50,552 nucleotides of DNA from Polyangiaceae bacterium. Lineage in GTDB: Bacteria > Myxococcota_A > Polyangia > Polyangiales > Polyangiaceae. How positions within the stretch are numbered: the stretch's first letter is position 1; each line of letters starts with the position of its first letter. Shown piece by piece: positions 8,969 through 17,838 of this stretch. A program made the translations under genes and the position numbers. The DNA lies in contig JADLFU010000100.1 in assembly GCA_020849655.1 (NCBI GenBank), forward strand, positions 1-50,552. Direction: 5' to 3'. A model generated the notes under the pieces. That model was not told the origin of the DNA. It did no database searches and saw only the letters and a program-made list of their open reading frames with translations.

Positions 8969-11900
8969 ATGGACCCTCGGCAAATCGAAGCCCTCGTCGC
9001 GCGCCTCGTCGCGAACCCCCACGACCAGGAGGCGCTCGGGTACGCGCACCAGGCTGGCGCGGCGGATCCGATGGTGTACGCGACGGTGCTCGAGCGCGTC
9101 GGCGGCAGCACGACCGATCCGGCCTTCGCCGCGCACTGGCTGAGCGAGGCGGCGAACGTCTACTCGGTGTCGCTCGGCGACGCGCACCGCGCGGCGCAGC
9201 TCCTGATGGCCGCGATCGCCCGCGATCCGTCGGCCGAGGCGCCGGCCGAGCGCCTCGGCGCGCTGTACCGTGAGCGCGGCGAGCACAAGAGCCTCGCTGC
9301 CCTCACCGAGCGCCGCGCGAAGGCGCTCCTGCCCTACGCCCAGCAGTCGCCGGAGACGCGCGCGGCCGTGGGCGCGATGTACGAGGAGCTCGGCCGCATG
9401 TGGAACGAGCCGCCGCTCTCGCAGCCGAGGAAGGCGGCCGAGCACTTCCGCCGCGCGCTCGAGCTCGAGCCCCGCAGCGTGTTCTCGATCTACGGGCTGC
9501 GCGAGATCCACAAGGCCGCGGAGCAGTGGGCGGACGCCATCCCGTACTTCGATCTCGAGCACGCGCTCATCGACGATCCGGCGCGCAAGGTCGCGCTCTA
9601 CCAGGACGAGTCGACCGTCCGCCAGCAGGCTGGCGACAAGGTCGGCGCGACGCAGGTGCTGCGCAACGCGCGCGTGTTCGCGCCCGAGGATCCCGTCCTG
9701 TTGCAGGGCATCGGCGCGCTGGTCGTCGAGCGCATCAAGTCGGGCGAGGCCGTCGCCGTCGACGAGCGCGACGAGGCCGCGCAGCTCTTCGTCGCGCTCG
9801 CGGAGATGTACGGCGGCGAGCACGGGCTCGGGTTCTGTCTGTCGGCGCTCGACGCGCAGCCCGGCAACGACCGCGCGGTGCAGCTCGCCGACTACTTCGC
9901 CGAGCAGCTCGGCCGCACCGACGAGCTGCCCGCGCGGTGGCGCGCGTACCTCGCCGCGAACCCGGGCGGCGCGATGAGCGGCGAGGTCCGCGCGAAGCTG
10001 TCCGCGGCCGGACCGGTCGCGCCTCCGCCTCCTCCTGGCCTGCCCGGTCCGCCAGCGTCGGGCGAGCGCCGCGCGCAGGCGACCTCGACGCCCCCGCCTC
10101 GCCCGAAGGAGGAGTCGAGGAGCGCGCTCGACGATCTGCACGCCGCCGATCAGGCGAGCCCCGAGAAGGTCCGCGCCGTCCTCGCGCAGGCGAGCGAGGC
10201 CGCGTCGAAGGGCAACAAGGCCGGCGCGTTCGCGAAGTACAAGGAGGCGCTCGCGCTCGATCCGGCCAACGGCGAGGCGCTCGCGAGGGTGAAGGACCAC
10301 CTCCGCCAGAAGCGCCTGTACGGCGAGCTGCGCGACGCGCTCGTCGCCGCCTCCCGCGGGAACATGGGCGGCGACGAGCGGCGCCAGGTGCTGCGAGAGC
10401 TCGCTGGGCTGTGTGAGCAGCAGCTGCGGGACGTCGAGGGCGCCATCCAGGCCCTGAAGCAGCTCGTCTCGATCGATCGGAGCGACGTGGCCGCGAGCGA
10501 GTCGCTGCGCCGGCTGCTGGAGAAGGCGAGCCGGTGGGACGAGCTCGCGAGCGTGCTCGAGGAGGAGGCGATGGGCACCTCCGACGTCGAGCAGAAGATC
10601 GCGCTCGAGAAGAAGCTCGCCGCCTTGCACGAGACGAAGCGCAAGGATCTCGTCGGCGCCGGCGAGGCGTGGGCGCGCATCGCGACGCTCTCGCCCGACG
10701 ATCAGGCCGCGTGGTCGGCCGTCAAGCTCTTCGAGAAGGCCGACCGCTTCGACCTCGCGGCCCAGGCGATCGGCGACGCCGTCTCGACCATCGACGACAA
10801 GGCGCAGAAGAGCGCGCTGCTCGTCCGGCTCGCCGAGCTCCGCGACAAGGCGGGGGACGGCGGCGCCGCCGGCGAGGCGTACATGGAGGCGGCGCAGCTC
10901 ACCGAGAGCGACAAGGCCTGGAAGCTCGCCGAGGACGCGTTCGTCGGCGCCGGGCGGTTCGGCGACGCGGCCCAGTCCGCGGACGCGCGCGCGGAGCTCG
11001 CGGCCGGAGACGCGAAGCAGCAGGCCTCGCTGTTCGCCGCCGCGGCCGACCTGTTCGACAAGGCGGGCGACGGCGCGTCCGCGTTCGCGCGGCTCGAGCA
11101 GGCGTGCGAGCTCGACCCGGCGAGCGACGACGTGTTCTCGAAGCTCGAGGCGCGCCTCGTCGCCGACGAGCGCTGGGACGACCTCGCGATCGCGCTCTTG
11201 AAGCGCAGCGACGCCGTCTCCGACCAGGCGGCGCGCAAGCAGGCGCGCGTGCGCGCCGCGAGCATCCAGCGCGAGAAGCTCGACAACATGGAGGCCGCGC
11301 GCGAGAGCCTGATGAAGGTGCTCGAGGACGGCGACGACTACGACGCGCTGGCGCTGCTCGCGGACGACGCCGAGGCGCGCGAGGATTTCAACGAGGCGGC
11401 CGCGCTGCTGCGCCGCCTCGGCGCCGCCGCCACCGATCTGCCGAAGCGGGTCGAGGTGCGCATGCGCGAGGCCCGGCTGCTCGCCGACAACATCGACGAC
11501 GTCGACGGCGCGGTCGCGCGCTACCAGTCCATCCTCTCCGATCTCGACCCCAAGCACGTCGACGCGTTGCTCGCCATCGCCGAGCTCGAGGAGCGCCGCG
11601 ACGAGCCGAGGGCCGCCGCGGCGGCGATCGAGCGCCTGGTGCCGCTGCAGGAGGGCGAGGCGAAGGTCGAGACGGCGCGCCGGCTCGCCGCGCTGTACGA
11701 GGGGCCGCTCGACGAGCCCGAGGGGGCCATCCGCGCGCTCGAGGTCGTCATCGCCGGCGACGAGGAGGACTTCGAGGCCATCGCGAAGCTCGCCGGCCTG
11801 TGCGAGTCGACCGAGAAATGGCCCCGCGCCTCCGAGCTGCTGAAGAAGCAGATCGAGGTGGAGGGCGACGAGGACGAGGTCGCGACGTTGTCGCTGAAGC

Positions 11901-13963
11901 TCTCGACGATCCTCCACGAGAAGCTCGGCGTCGGCGACGAGGCGCTCGCGGCGCTCGAGGGCCCCGCGGACGACGGCAGCACCGAGTGCCGCGACGCGTA
12001 CGTCTCGCTCGGCGACAAGCTCGGCTGGCAAGGGATCGTCGCGACCAAGCTCGTCACCTGGTACGAGAGCGCGTCGGCGTCGGCCCAGCGTTCCCAGGCG
12101 CTGCGCGGCGCGTTCGACCGCTTCGCGGCGATGAACCGCGACGCGGAGGCGACCCGCGTCGCGCTCGAGCTCGCGCGCGGCAAGGGCGGCGACGCCGAGC
12201 TCGCGAAGCAGCTCGAGGAGATCGGCGTGCGCTCGAAGAACCTCGACGCGCTCCACACCGCGCACGATCTGCTCGGGCGCGAGGTCTCGGGCCCCGCGCG
12301 GGCCGAGGAGATGGTGCGCCAGGCCGAGGTGATGCTCGCCGCCGGCGTCCCGGCCGAGGAGGCGCTGACCCACGGCGAGGCGGGCCTGACCAGCGTCGCG
12401 CCGGGCGACGCCGAGCCGCTGCTCGCGCGCCTCGCGTCGATCGCGCCCGACACGGCGGCGGCCATCGACCTCTACGAGCGCCAGGTGGGGCGCTCGAAGC
12501 TCCCCGCGGACAGGGCGCGCGCCCTCGCCCGCGCCGCGCACGTCGCCGCCGAGAAGGGCGAGCTCGCGCGCGCGAAATCGTTCTTCGAGCTCGCGCTCGC
12601 GGGCGGCGCGAACGACGAGCTCGTCACGATGCTCGAGGAGGCCGCGCAGGTGGCCGACGGGCCCTCGGGCAAGGAGGTGCAGCGCACGCTCGCGCTCGCG
12701 CTCGCGGGCGGCGGCGGCGGCTCGCGCGACGGTGGGCGCTCGCGCAGCGCGCTCCTGCGCCGCGCCGCGAAGCTCGCGGAGGGCGCGCTCGGCGACCTCG
12801 AGCTCGCGTTCAAGTGGCTCGGTGACGGCCTCGTCGCGTACGTCGACCCGGCGTCGCTCGACGCGCTCGAGGCGCTCGGGCGCAAGGCGGGAGACCTGGC
12901 GAAGGTCGAGGCCACGCTCACGCGCGCGCTCTCGGAGGTGTTCGATGGCCCGCTCGTCAAGCAGCTGCACGCGCGCCGCGCCCAGCTGCGCAAGGATGAT
13001 CTCGGCGACAGCGCCGGCGCCGCGGAGGACCTGAAGAAGCTCCACGATCTCGCGCCGGCCGACGTCGCCGTGATGGAGCAGCTCACCCTGCTGCTCACGG
13101 AGCTCGGTGACTACCGCGGGATGGTGCAGGTGCTCGAGGATCAGATCCTCCGCGGGAAGGATCCCGCCGCCCGCGCGGAGATCGCGCGCAAGGTCGCCGT
13201 GCTCTGGGAGGAGCGCCTCGGTGACGCGCGGGAGGCGGCCGACGCGTGGCGACGCGTGCTGCGGATGAAGCAAGGCGATCCCGAGGCGCAGGCGGGGCTC
13301 GAGCGCGCGAAGGGCAACATGCTGAAGAAGCCCGACGAGGGAGGCGCGCCGGCCGCGCCGATGCCCACGCTCGGGCTGAAGCCTGGCGGCTCCGCGACCT
13401 CCACGCCCGCGCCCGCGAAGGCGAGCGCCGCGCCCGCGGCGAAGCCGTCGACCCCGATGCCCACGCTCGGCGCCCGACCGACGGCGTCGCCGGTCGCGCG
13501 CTCCGCGCCGCCGGCCGCGCCCCCGAGCAGCCGCCCGGTGCCCCCGAGCCCGAGCGCCGAGCCGGAGGGGCGCGCCGCCGAGCCGACCACCGCGCCGCCG
13601 CCCGCGCCCGAGCGCACCGCGCCGCCCCCGGTCGGCTTCAGCCCCATCCTGGACGAGCCGACGGCGATGCTCCGCACGGACGCGGCGACGCTCATCGCGC
13701 TCGAGCGTCGCTACGCCGAGACCGGCGAGCACGCCGCGCAGACCGACGCCGAGGAGGACATGCTGAAGACGCAGGCGATGCCCGCCGCCGCGTTCGACGA
13801 CGAGCCCACGCGCATCGGCACCGTGATGACCTCGGGCTCCGACGACGCGCCGGGCGGCGACGAGGAGATCGCCGAGGTCGGCGACGACGAGCTGCTCGAC
13901 GAGATGCTCGACGAGGAGACGACCGCCGCGAAGGACGGCGATCCCTTCCCGCCGAAGCGCTGA
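8969..13963 (+). CDS. Giant cytoplasmic TPR-repeat protein with Pro-rich linkers and acidic tail
   Basis: The protein is 1664 residues from the ATG at 8969 (MDPRQIEALV); upstream in-frame starts (8876, 8948) give atypical N-termini. It has no signal peptide or membrane helix. It is almost entirely Ala/Glu/Asp-rich helical repeats of TPR type (for example FAKYKEALALDPANGEALAR at about 420), interrupted by a Pro-rich linker near residues 348-380. From about 1460 there is a Pro/Ala-rich disordered region in which PMPTLG occurs twice. The last ~60 residues are strongly acidic. The likely role is a scaffold or adaptor; the tail and linkers suggest partner binding. It is transcribed divergently from the amidase across 188 bases. 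The specific partner is unknown. Confidence 0.85.
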   Translation: MDPRQIEALVARLVANPHDQEALGYAHQAGAADPMVYATVLERVGGSTTDPAFAAHWLSEAANVYSVSLGDAHRAAQLLMAAIARDPSAEAPAERLGALYRERGEHKSLAALTERRAKALLPYAQQSPETRAAVGAMYEELGRMWNEPPLSQPRKAAEHFRRALELEPRSVFSIYGLREIHKAAEQWADAIPYFDLEHALIDDPARKVALYQDESTVRQQAGDKVGATQVLRNARVFAPEDPVLLQGIGALVVERIKSGEAVAVDERDEAAQLFVALAEMYGGEHGLGFCLSALDAQPGNDRAVQLADYFAEQLGRTDELPARWRAYLAANPGGAMSGEVRAKLSAAGPVAPPPPPGLPGPPASGERRAQATSTPPPRPKEESRSALDDLHAADQASPEKVRAVLAQASEAASKGNKAGAFAKYKEALALDPANGEALARVKDHLRQKRLYGELRDALVAASRGNMGGDERRQVLRELAGLCEQQLRDVEGAIQALKQLVSIDRSDVAASESLRRLLEKASRWDELASVLEEEAMGTSDVEQKIALEKKLAALHETKRKDLVGAGEAWARIATLSPDDQAAWSAVKLFEKADRFDLAAQAIGDAVSTIDDKAQKSALLVRLAELRDKAGDGGAAGEAYMEAAQLTESDKAWKLAEDAFVGAGRFGDAAQSADARAELAAGDAKQQASLFAAAADLFDKAGDGASAFARLEQACELDPASDDVFSKLEARLVADERWDDLAIALLKRSDAVSDQAARKQARVRAASIQREKLDNMEAARESLMKVLEDGDDYDALALLADDAEAREDFNEAAALLRRLGAAATDLPKRVEVRMREARLLADNIDDVDGAVARYQSILSDLDPKHVDALLAIAELEERRDEPRAAAAAIERLVPLQEGEAKVETARRLAALYEGPLDEPEGAIRALEVVIAGDEEDFEAIAKLAGLCESTEKWPRASELLKKQIEVEGDEDEVATLSLKLSTILHEKLGVGDEALAALEGPADDGSTECRDAYVSLGDKLGWQGIVATKLVTWYESASASAQRSQALRGAFDRFAAMNRDAEATRVALELARGKGGDAELAKQLEEIGVRSKNLDALHTAHDLLGREVSGPARAEEMVRQAEVMLAAGVPAEEALTHGEAGLTSVAPGDAEPLLARLASIAPDTAAAIDLYERQVGRSKLPADRARALARAAHVAAEKGELARAKSFFELALAGGANDELVTMLEEAAQVADGPSGKEVQRTLALALAGGGGGSRDGGRSRSALLRRAAKLAEGALGDLELAFKWLGDGLVAYVDPASLDALEALGRKAGDLAKVEATLTRALSEVFDGPLVKQLHARRAQLRKDDLGDSAGAAEDLKKLHDLAPADVAVMEQLTLLLTELGDYRGMVQVLEDQILRGKDPAARAEIARKVAVLWEERLGDAREAADAWRRVLRMKQGDPEAQAGLERAKGNMLKKPDEGGAPAAPMPTLGLKPGGSATSTPAPAKASAAPAAKPSTPMPTLGARPTASPVARSAPPAAPPSSRPVPPSPSAEPEGRAAEPTTAPPPAPERTAPPPVGFSPILDEPTAMLRTDAATLIALERRYAETGEHAAQTDAEEDMLKTQAMPAAAFDDEPTRIGTVMTSGSDDAPGGDEEIAEVGDDELLDEMLDEETTAAKDGDPFPPKR

Positions 13964-13976
13964 CCAGGCGCGTCGA

Positions 13977-16217
13977 TCAGGGCTCGAACACGGGCGGCGG
14001 CGCGGGCTCCTCGGCCGCGCCGTCGCCCTTCGTGCGCTCGGGCCTCGACTGCCCGAACACGACCCACTCGTCGAGCCCGTCCTGCGCGTCGGCCTCCGAG
14101 ATGACGCCGCGCTTCGGCATGCCCCGCATCAGCCGGTGCAGGTAGCCCATCCAGGGCCCGCTCACGCGCCCGCCCGCGGCGAAGTGCTGCGCCTTCGGGT
14201 TCGGGAGGATCGACGCGAGGTACAGCGCCTGCCCGAGCGAGAGGCTCGACGCGCCCGTACGGAAGTAGTGCGCCGACGCGGGCCCCACGCCGTAGACCAT
14301 CGGGCCGTACTCGATCACGTTGAGGTAGAGCTCGAGGATCTGCGGCTTCGAGAGCGCCTGCTCCAGGTACGACGTCAGGATGGCCTCCTCGAGCTTGCGC
14401 CCCAGCGTCTTGTCGCGCTCGAGGTAGAGGTTCTTCGCCGTCTGCATCGAGATGGTGCTCGCGCCGCGGACGAACCTCCCGGCCTTCAGGTTCTCCCGGA
14501 TGCTGTTGCGGATGGCCTCGACGTCGAAGCCCTTGTGCGCGTGGAAGCGGCCGTCCTCGCAGGTCAGCACCGCGGCCTCCATGAACGGCGAGATGCCCGC
14601 GTACGGCACCCACCCGGGCGTGCCGGGGCCCGTCTCGACCTCCACGCGCTTGCCGTCGGGCGCGTACACGAGGCGCCGGAACGGCCTGCGGAACCGCTCG
14701 ACGTCGATCGCCTCGGGCGCCTGCGTCACCTTGCACTCGTCGACCAGCGACAGCTCGATCTTCGCCTTGTCCGGCGCCTCGGAGGAGAAATCGACCGCGC
14801 CCTTCACCGCGAAGGTGCCGGTCATCTTCATGCCGGCGACGTGCGGCGCGAGCCCCGGCGGCAGCGCGTCGAGCGCGCCCTGGCAGGACGCGAGCGGGAC
14901 GCCGCCGCGCAGGACGACGCGGGTCGCGCGCTCGGTGCGCGTGATCTCCCCGGTGCCCTCCGCGTGCACCGTGCCGACGTCGAGCTCGCCGCGATCCACG
15001 CGCAGGTACGAGCCGTCGAGGCGGAGCGCGCCGTCGTACGCGAACCCGAGCTCGAGCCCGCGCACCTTCTCCTTCGCGAGCTTCGGGTGCGTGATCGACA
15101 GCGCGCGCAGCCTGCCGCGGCTCTGCGCGTGCACCTCGACGCCGTCCGGCAAGAGGCGGATCTTCGCGCTCGCCTCGAGCGTCGCCCGCGCGACGTCCGA
15201 CAGGCCGAGATCCCCCTCGCGCACGCCGAGCGACGAGAGCGGCACGGGCCCGCCCGCCACGTCGAGCGCGAGCGGCGCGGTCACGTCCCGCGGGAGCTTG
15301 ATCGAGAGCGACAGCGGCAGGGCGCCCGCGTCCGCGCGGGGCGACTGGAACGACACCGTCGTCTCGGCCGCCGCCAGCTCGAGCGCGAGCGCGCCCGGCC
15401 CCACGTGCAGCGTGTCGCCCCCGCGCTTCACGGTCGCCGACGCGCGCTCCACCTTCACCGACGCGCCGTCCGCGAGCGCCGCCCCGAGCGCCGCCGCGAT
15501 CGTCGTCGCGCGCGCGCGGAGCGCCTGGACGCGAGAGGAGAGGGGCTCCCGCGCGGTCTCGGGGCGCGGCGCGGGCTCCTGTGGCGCCGCGTCCGCCACC
15601 TCGACCTCGACCTCGTCGGCGCGGACGAGCTTCACACGGTGGCCCGCGTCGCCGCGCGCGAGCGTCACGCGAGCGCGCCTCGCGGACACGCGCCGCGCGC
15701 CCTCTGACCACGAGAGCGCGCCGACCGTCGCCTCGATCTCCGCCCCGCCCCTCTGCAGCGCCAGGCCCTCTGCCGAGAGCTCGCCCTCCGGGGACGACCA
15801 CGTCGCCGCGAGCCCGTCGACGGACACCGGCGTCGCCGCCTTCGCGCCGCCGGTGCGCGCGGGCCGGCGCGCGGCGATCTTCGCGACCGCCTCCGAGAGC
15901 GCCTGCCTCGTCCCGGTCGCGGTGACGCGCCCGCCGTGCACCGCGACCGCGCGCACGCCGGAGAGGGGCCCGGCGTCCACGACGATCTCGTCGAGCTGCA
16001 CGCCGAGGCCCGGGGCGTCCTCGAACGCGAGCTTCACGCCGACGAGCCTCACCCCCGCGCTCGACGGGCGCACGCGCGAGATCTCGATCGTCGCGCCGTA
16101 GGTGGCTGCGCGCTCGCTCGCGCGCTTCCTCACCAGCGCGGGGGCCGCCAGCGCCGCCGCACCGACCGCGCCCGCGACGACGACGAGCGCCACCAGGGCC
16201 ATCCGGGTGCGAGTCAC
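13977..16217 (-). CDS. AsmA-like domain fused to GT51 peptidoglycan glycosyltransferase
   Basis: The 746-residue protein has an N-terminal membrane anchor (about residues 6-29). A long region (about 40-500) of beta-rich repeats reads like AsmA/DUF748 family proteins. A C-terminal GT51 domain (about 530-700) follows. GT51 signatures are clear: CEDGRFHAHKGFD with catalytic Glu554, RGASTISMQTAKNL (584-597), RKLEEAILTSYLEQ with the second Glu near 610, and ILELYLNVIEYG (627-638). The domain polymerises lipid II into glycan strands, as in MtgA and class A PBPs; no transpeptidase domain is present. Monofunctional MtgA proteins are usually about 230-270 residues, so the N-terminal extension is notable. 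The start is GTG at 16217; ATG at 16202 is an alternative. It is convergent with the TPR gene (13-base gap). Confidence 0.88.
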   Translation of the reverse strand: MTRTRMALVALVVVAGAVGAAALAAPALVRKRASERAATYGATIEISRVRPSSAGVRLVGVKLAFEDAPGLGVQLDEIVVDAGPLSGVRAVAVHGGRVTATGTRQALSEAVAKIAARRPARTGGAKAATPVSVDGLAATWSSPEGELSAEGLALQRGGAEIEATVGALSWSEGARRVSARRARVTLARGDAGHRVKLVRADEVEVEVADAAPQEPAPRPETAREPLSSRVQALRARATTIAAALGAALADGASVKVERASATVKRGGDTLHVGPGALALELAAAETTVSFQSPRADAGALPLSLSIKLPRDVTAPLALDVAGGPVPLSSLGVREGDLGLSDVARATLEASAKIRLLPDGVEVHAQSRGRLRALSITHPKLAKEKVRGLELGFAYDGALRLDGSYLRVDRGELDVGTVHAEGTGEITRTERATRVVLRGGVPLASCQGALDALPPGLAPHVAGMKMTGTFAVKGAVDFSSEAPDKAKIELSLVDECKVTQAPEAIDVERFRRPFRRLVYAPDGKRVEVETGPGTPGWVPYAGISPFMEAAVLTCEDGRFHAHKGFDVEAIRNSIRENLKAGRFVRGASTISMQTAKNLYLERDKTLGRKLEEAILTSYLEQALSKPQILELYLNVIEYGPMVYGVGPASAHYFRTGASSLSLGQALYLASILPNPKAQHFAAGGRVSGPWMGYLHRLMRGMPKRGVISEADAQDGLDEWVVFGQSRPERTKGDGAAEEPAPPPVFEP

Positions 16218-16281
16218 GTGATGTCGCGATGGACGCTACCTCGCCGCTCGTTTCAGGCAAACTTCGGGCTCGCCCACAGAG

Positions 16282-17781
16282 ATGACGACGCCGCCCCGCT
16301 ACGTGACGATCCACGGGCATTTCTACCAGCCCCCGCGCGAGAACCCCTACACCGGAGCGGTGCCGCTCCAGCCGTCCGCGAGCCCGCACCACGACTGGAA
16401 CGCGCGCGTCACGGCCGAGTGCTACCGACCGAACGCGCGCGCGCGCCGCCTCGACGCGACCGGCGCGCTGCTCCGCGAGGTCTCGAACTACGAGCGCATC
16501 AGCTTCGACTTCGGCCCCACGCTGCTCAGCTGGCTCGAGGTCGAGGCCCCGGACGTGTACCTCGACATCCTCGCGGCCGATCGCGCGGGCGTGGCGTCGC
16601 GCGGCCACGGCCCCGCGATGGCGCAGGCGTACAACCACATGATCCTGCCGCTCGCCTGCGATCGCGACCGGCGCACGCAGGTGCGCTGGGGCAAGCGCGA
16701 CTTCGAGCACAGGTTCGGCCGCGCGCCGGAGGGGATGTGGCTGCCGGAGACGGCCGTGTGCACGGCGACGCTGGAGGCGCTCGTCGACGAGGGGATACGC
16801 TTCACCGTGCTCGCGCCGCGGCAGGCGAGCCACGCGCGTGACTCGCCCCGGCACGCGTGGCGCGACGTCGGAGGCGGGCGGATCGACCCGTCCCGCGCGT
16901 ACCTCGTGCGGCTGCCGTCGGGCCGCGCGATCGCCGTGTTCTTCTACGACGGGCCGGTGTCCCAGGGCGTCGCGTTCGAGGGGCTGCTCCACCAGGGCGA
17001 GCGCCTCGCGTCGCGGCTCTCCGCGCTGTTTCACGGGCGCGACGAGGCCGCGCTCGTCCACATCGCGACCGACGGCGAGACGTACGGACACCACCACGCG
17101 AAGGGCGAGATGGCCCTCGCCCACGCGCTCGAGCTGCTCGCGGCCGAGGGGATCGCGCCCGTCAGCTACGCCGAGTTCCTGGCGCGGCACCCGCCGACGA
17201 GCGAGGCGCGCATCGTCGAGCGCTCGTCGTGGAGCTGCGAGCACGGCGTGGAGCGCTGGAGGAGCGACTGTGGGTGCTCGATGGGCACGCCCGGCTTCCG
17301 TCAGGCCTGGCGCGCGCCCCTGCGGCGAGCGTTCGATGGGCTCCGCGACGCGCTCGCGCGGTCGTTCGAGCAGGCCGCCGGCCCGAGGCTCCGCGATCCG
17401 TGGGCGGCGCGCGACGCGTGGATCGACGTCGTGCTCTCGCCGGATCGCGCGGCCGACTTCTTCGACGTCCACGCCGTGCCGACGCTCACCCACGAGGGGC
17501 GCCGTCGGGCCGCCCTGCTGCTCGAGGCGCAGCGCCACGCGATGCTGATGTACACGAGCTGCGCGTGGTTCTTCGACGATCTCGCGGGGCTCGAGCCGAC
17601 GCAGGGGCTCGTGTACGCCGGGCGAGCCGTCGAGCTCGCGCGCGCGGCGACGGGCGTCGATCTCTGGCCGGTGCTCGCCGCGGGGCTGCGCGCGGCCGAG
17701 AGCAACCTGCCGGGCAAGGGCAACGGAGAGGACCTGCTCGTCCGCGCGATGGCGGAGGCCCACGCGGCGGCGTCCCGGTGA
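16282..17781 (+). CDS. Glycoside hydrolase family 57 protein (DUF3536-associated type)
   Basis: The 499-residue protein opens with the GH57 first motif HGHFYQPPR (residues 11-19). It contains GMWLPE with probable nucleophile Glu156. It also contains ATDGETYGHHH, where Asp264 is the likely acid/base. This pattern is that of the DUF3536-linked GH57 branch, thought to act on alpha-glucans; the exact substrate is not known. There is no signal peptide, so it is likely cytoplasmic and may act in glycogen or maltodextrin metabolism. As far as I recall, DUF3536-containing relatives are longer, so this may be a compact form. It is divergent from the AsmA-GT51 gene across 64 bases and followed by miaB after 57 bases. 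Confidence 0.85.
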   Translation: MTTPPRYVTIHGHFYQPPRENPYTGAVPLQPSASPHHDWNARVTAECYRPNARARRLDATGALLREVSNYERISFDFGPTLLSWLEVEAPDVYLDILAADRAGVASRGHGPAMAQAYNHMILPLACDRDRRTQVRWGKRDFEHRFGRAPEGMWLPETAVCTATLEALVDEGIRFTVLAPRQASHARDSPRHAWRDVGGGRIDPSRAYLVRLPSGRAIAVFFYDGPVSQGVAFEGLLHQGERLASRLSALFHGRDEAALVHIATDGETYGHHHAKGEMALAHALELLAAEGIAPVSYAEFLARHPPTSEARIVERSSWSCEHGVERWRSDCGCSMGTPGFRQAWRAPLRRAFDGLRDALARSFEQAAGPRLRDPWAARDAWIDVVLSPDRAADFFDVHAVPTLTHEGRRRAALLLEAQRHAMLMYTSCAWFFDDLAGLEPTQGLVYAGRAVELARAATGVDLWPVLAAGLRAAESNLPGKGNGEDLLVRAMAEAHAAASR

Positions 17782-17838
17782 ACCTCCGCGCGCCGTGGTG
17801 CTCGGCGCCCGTTCGAGCTAGAGGCCGGCGCGCGCGTC

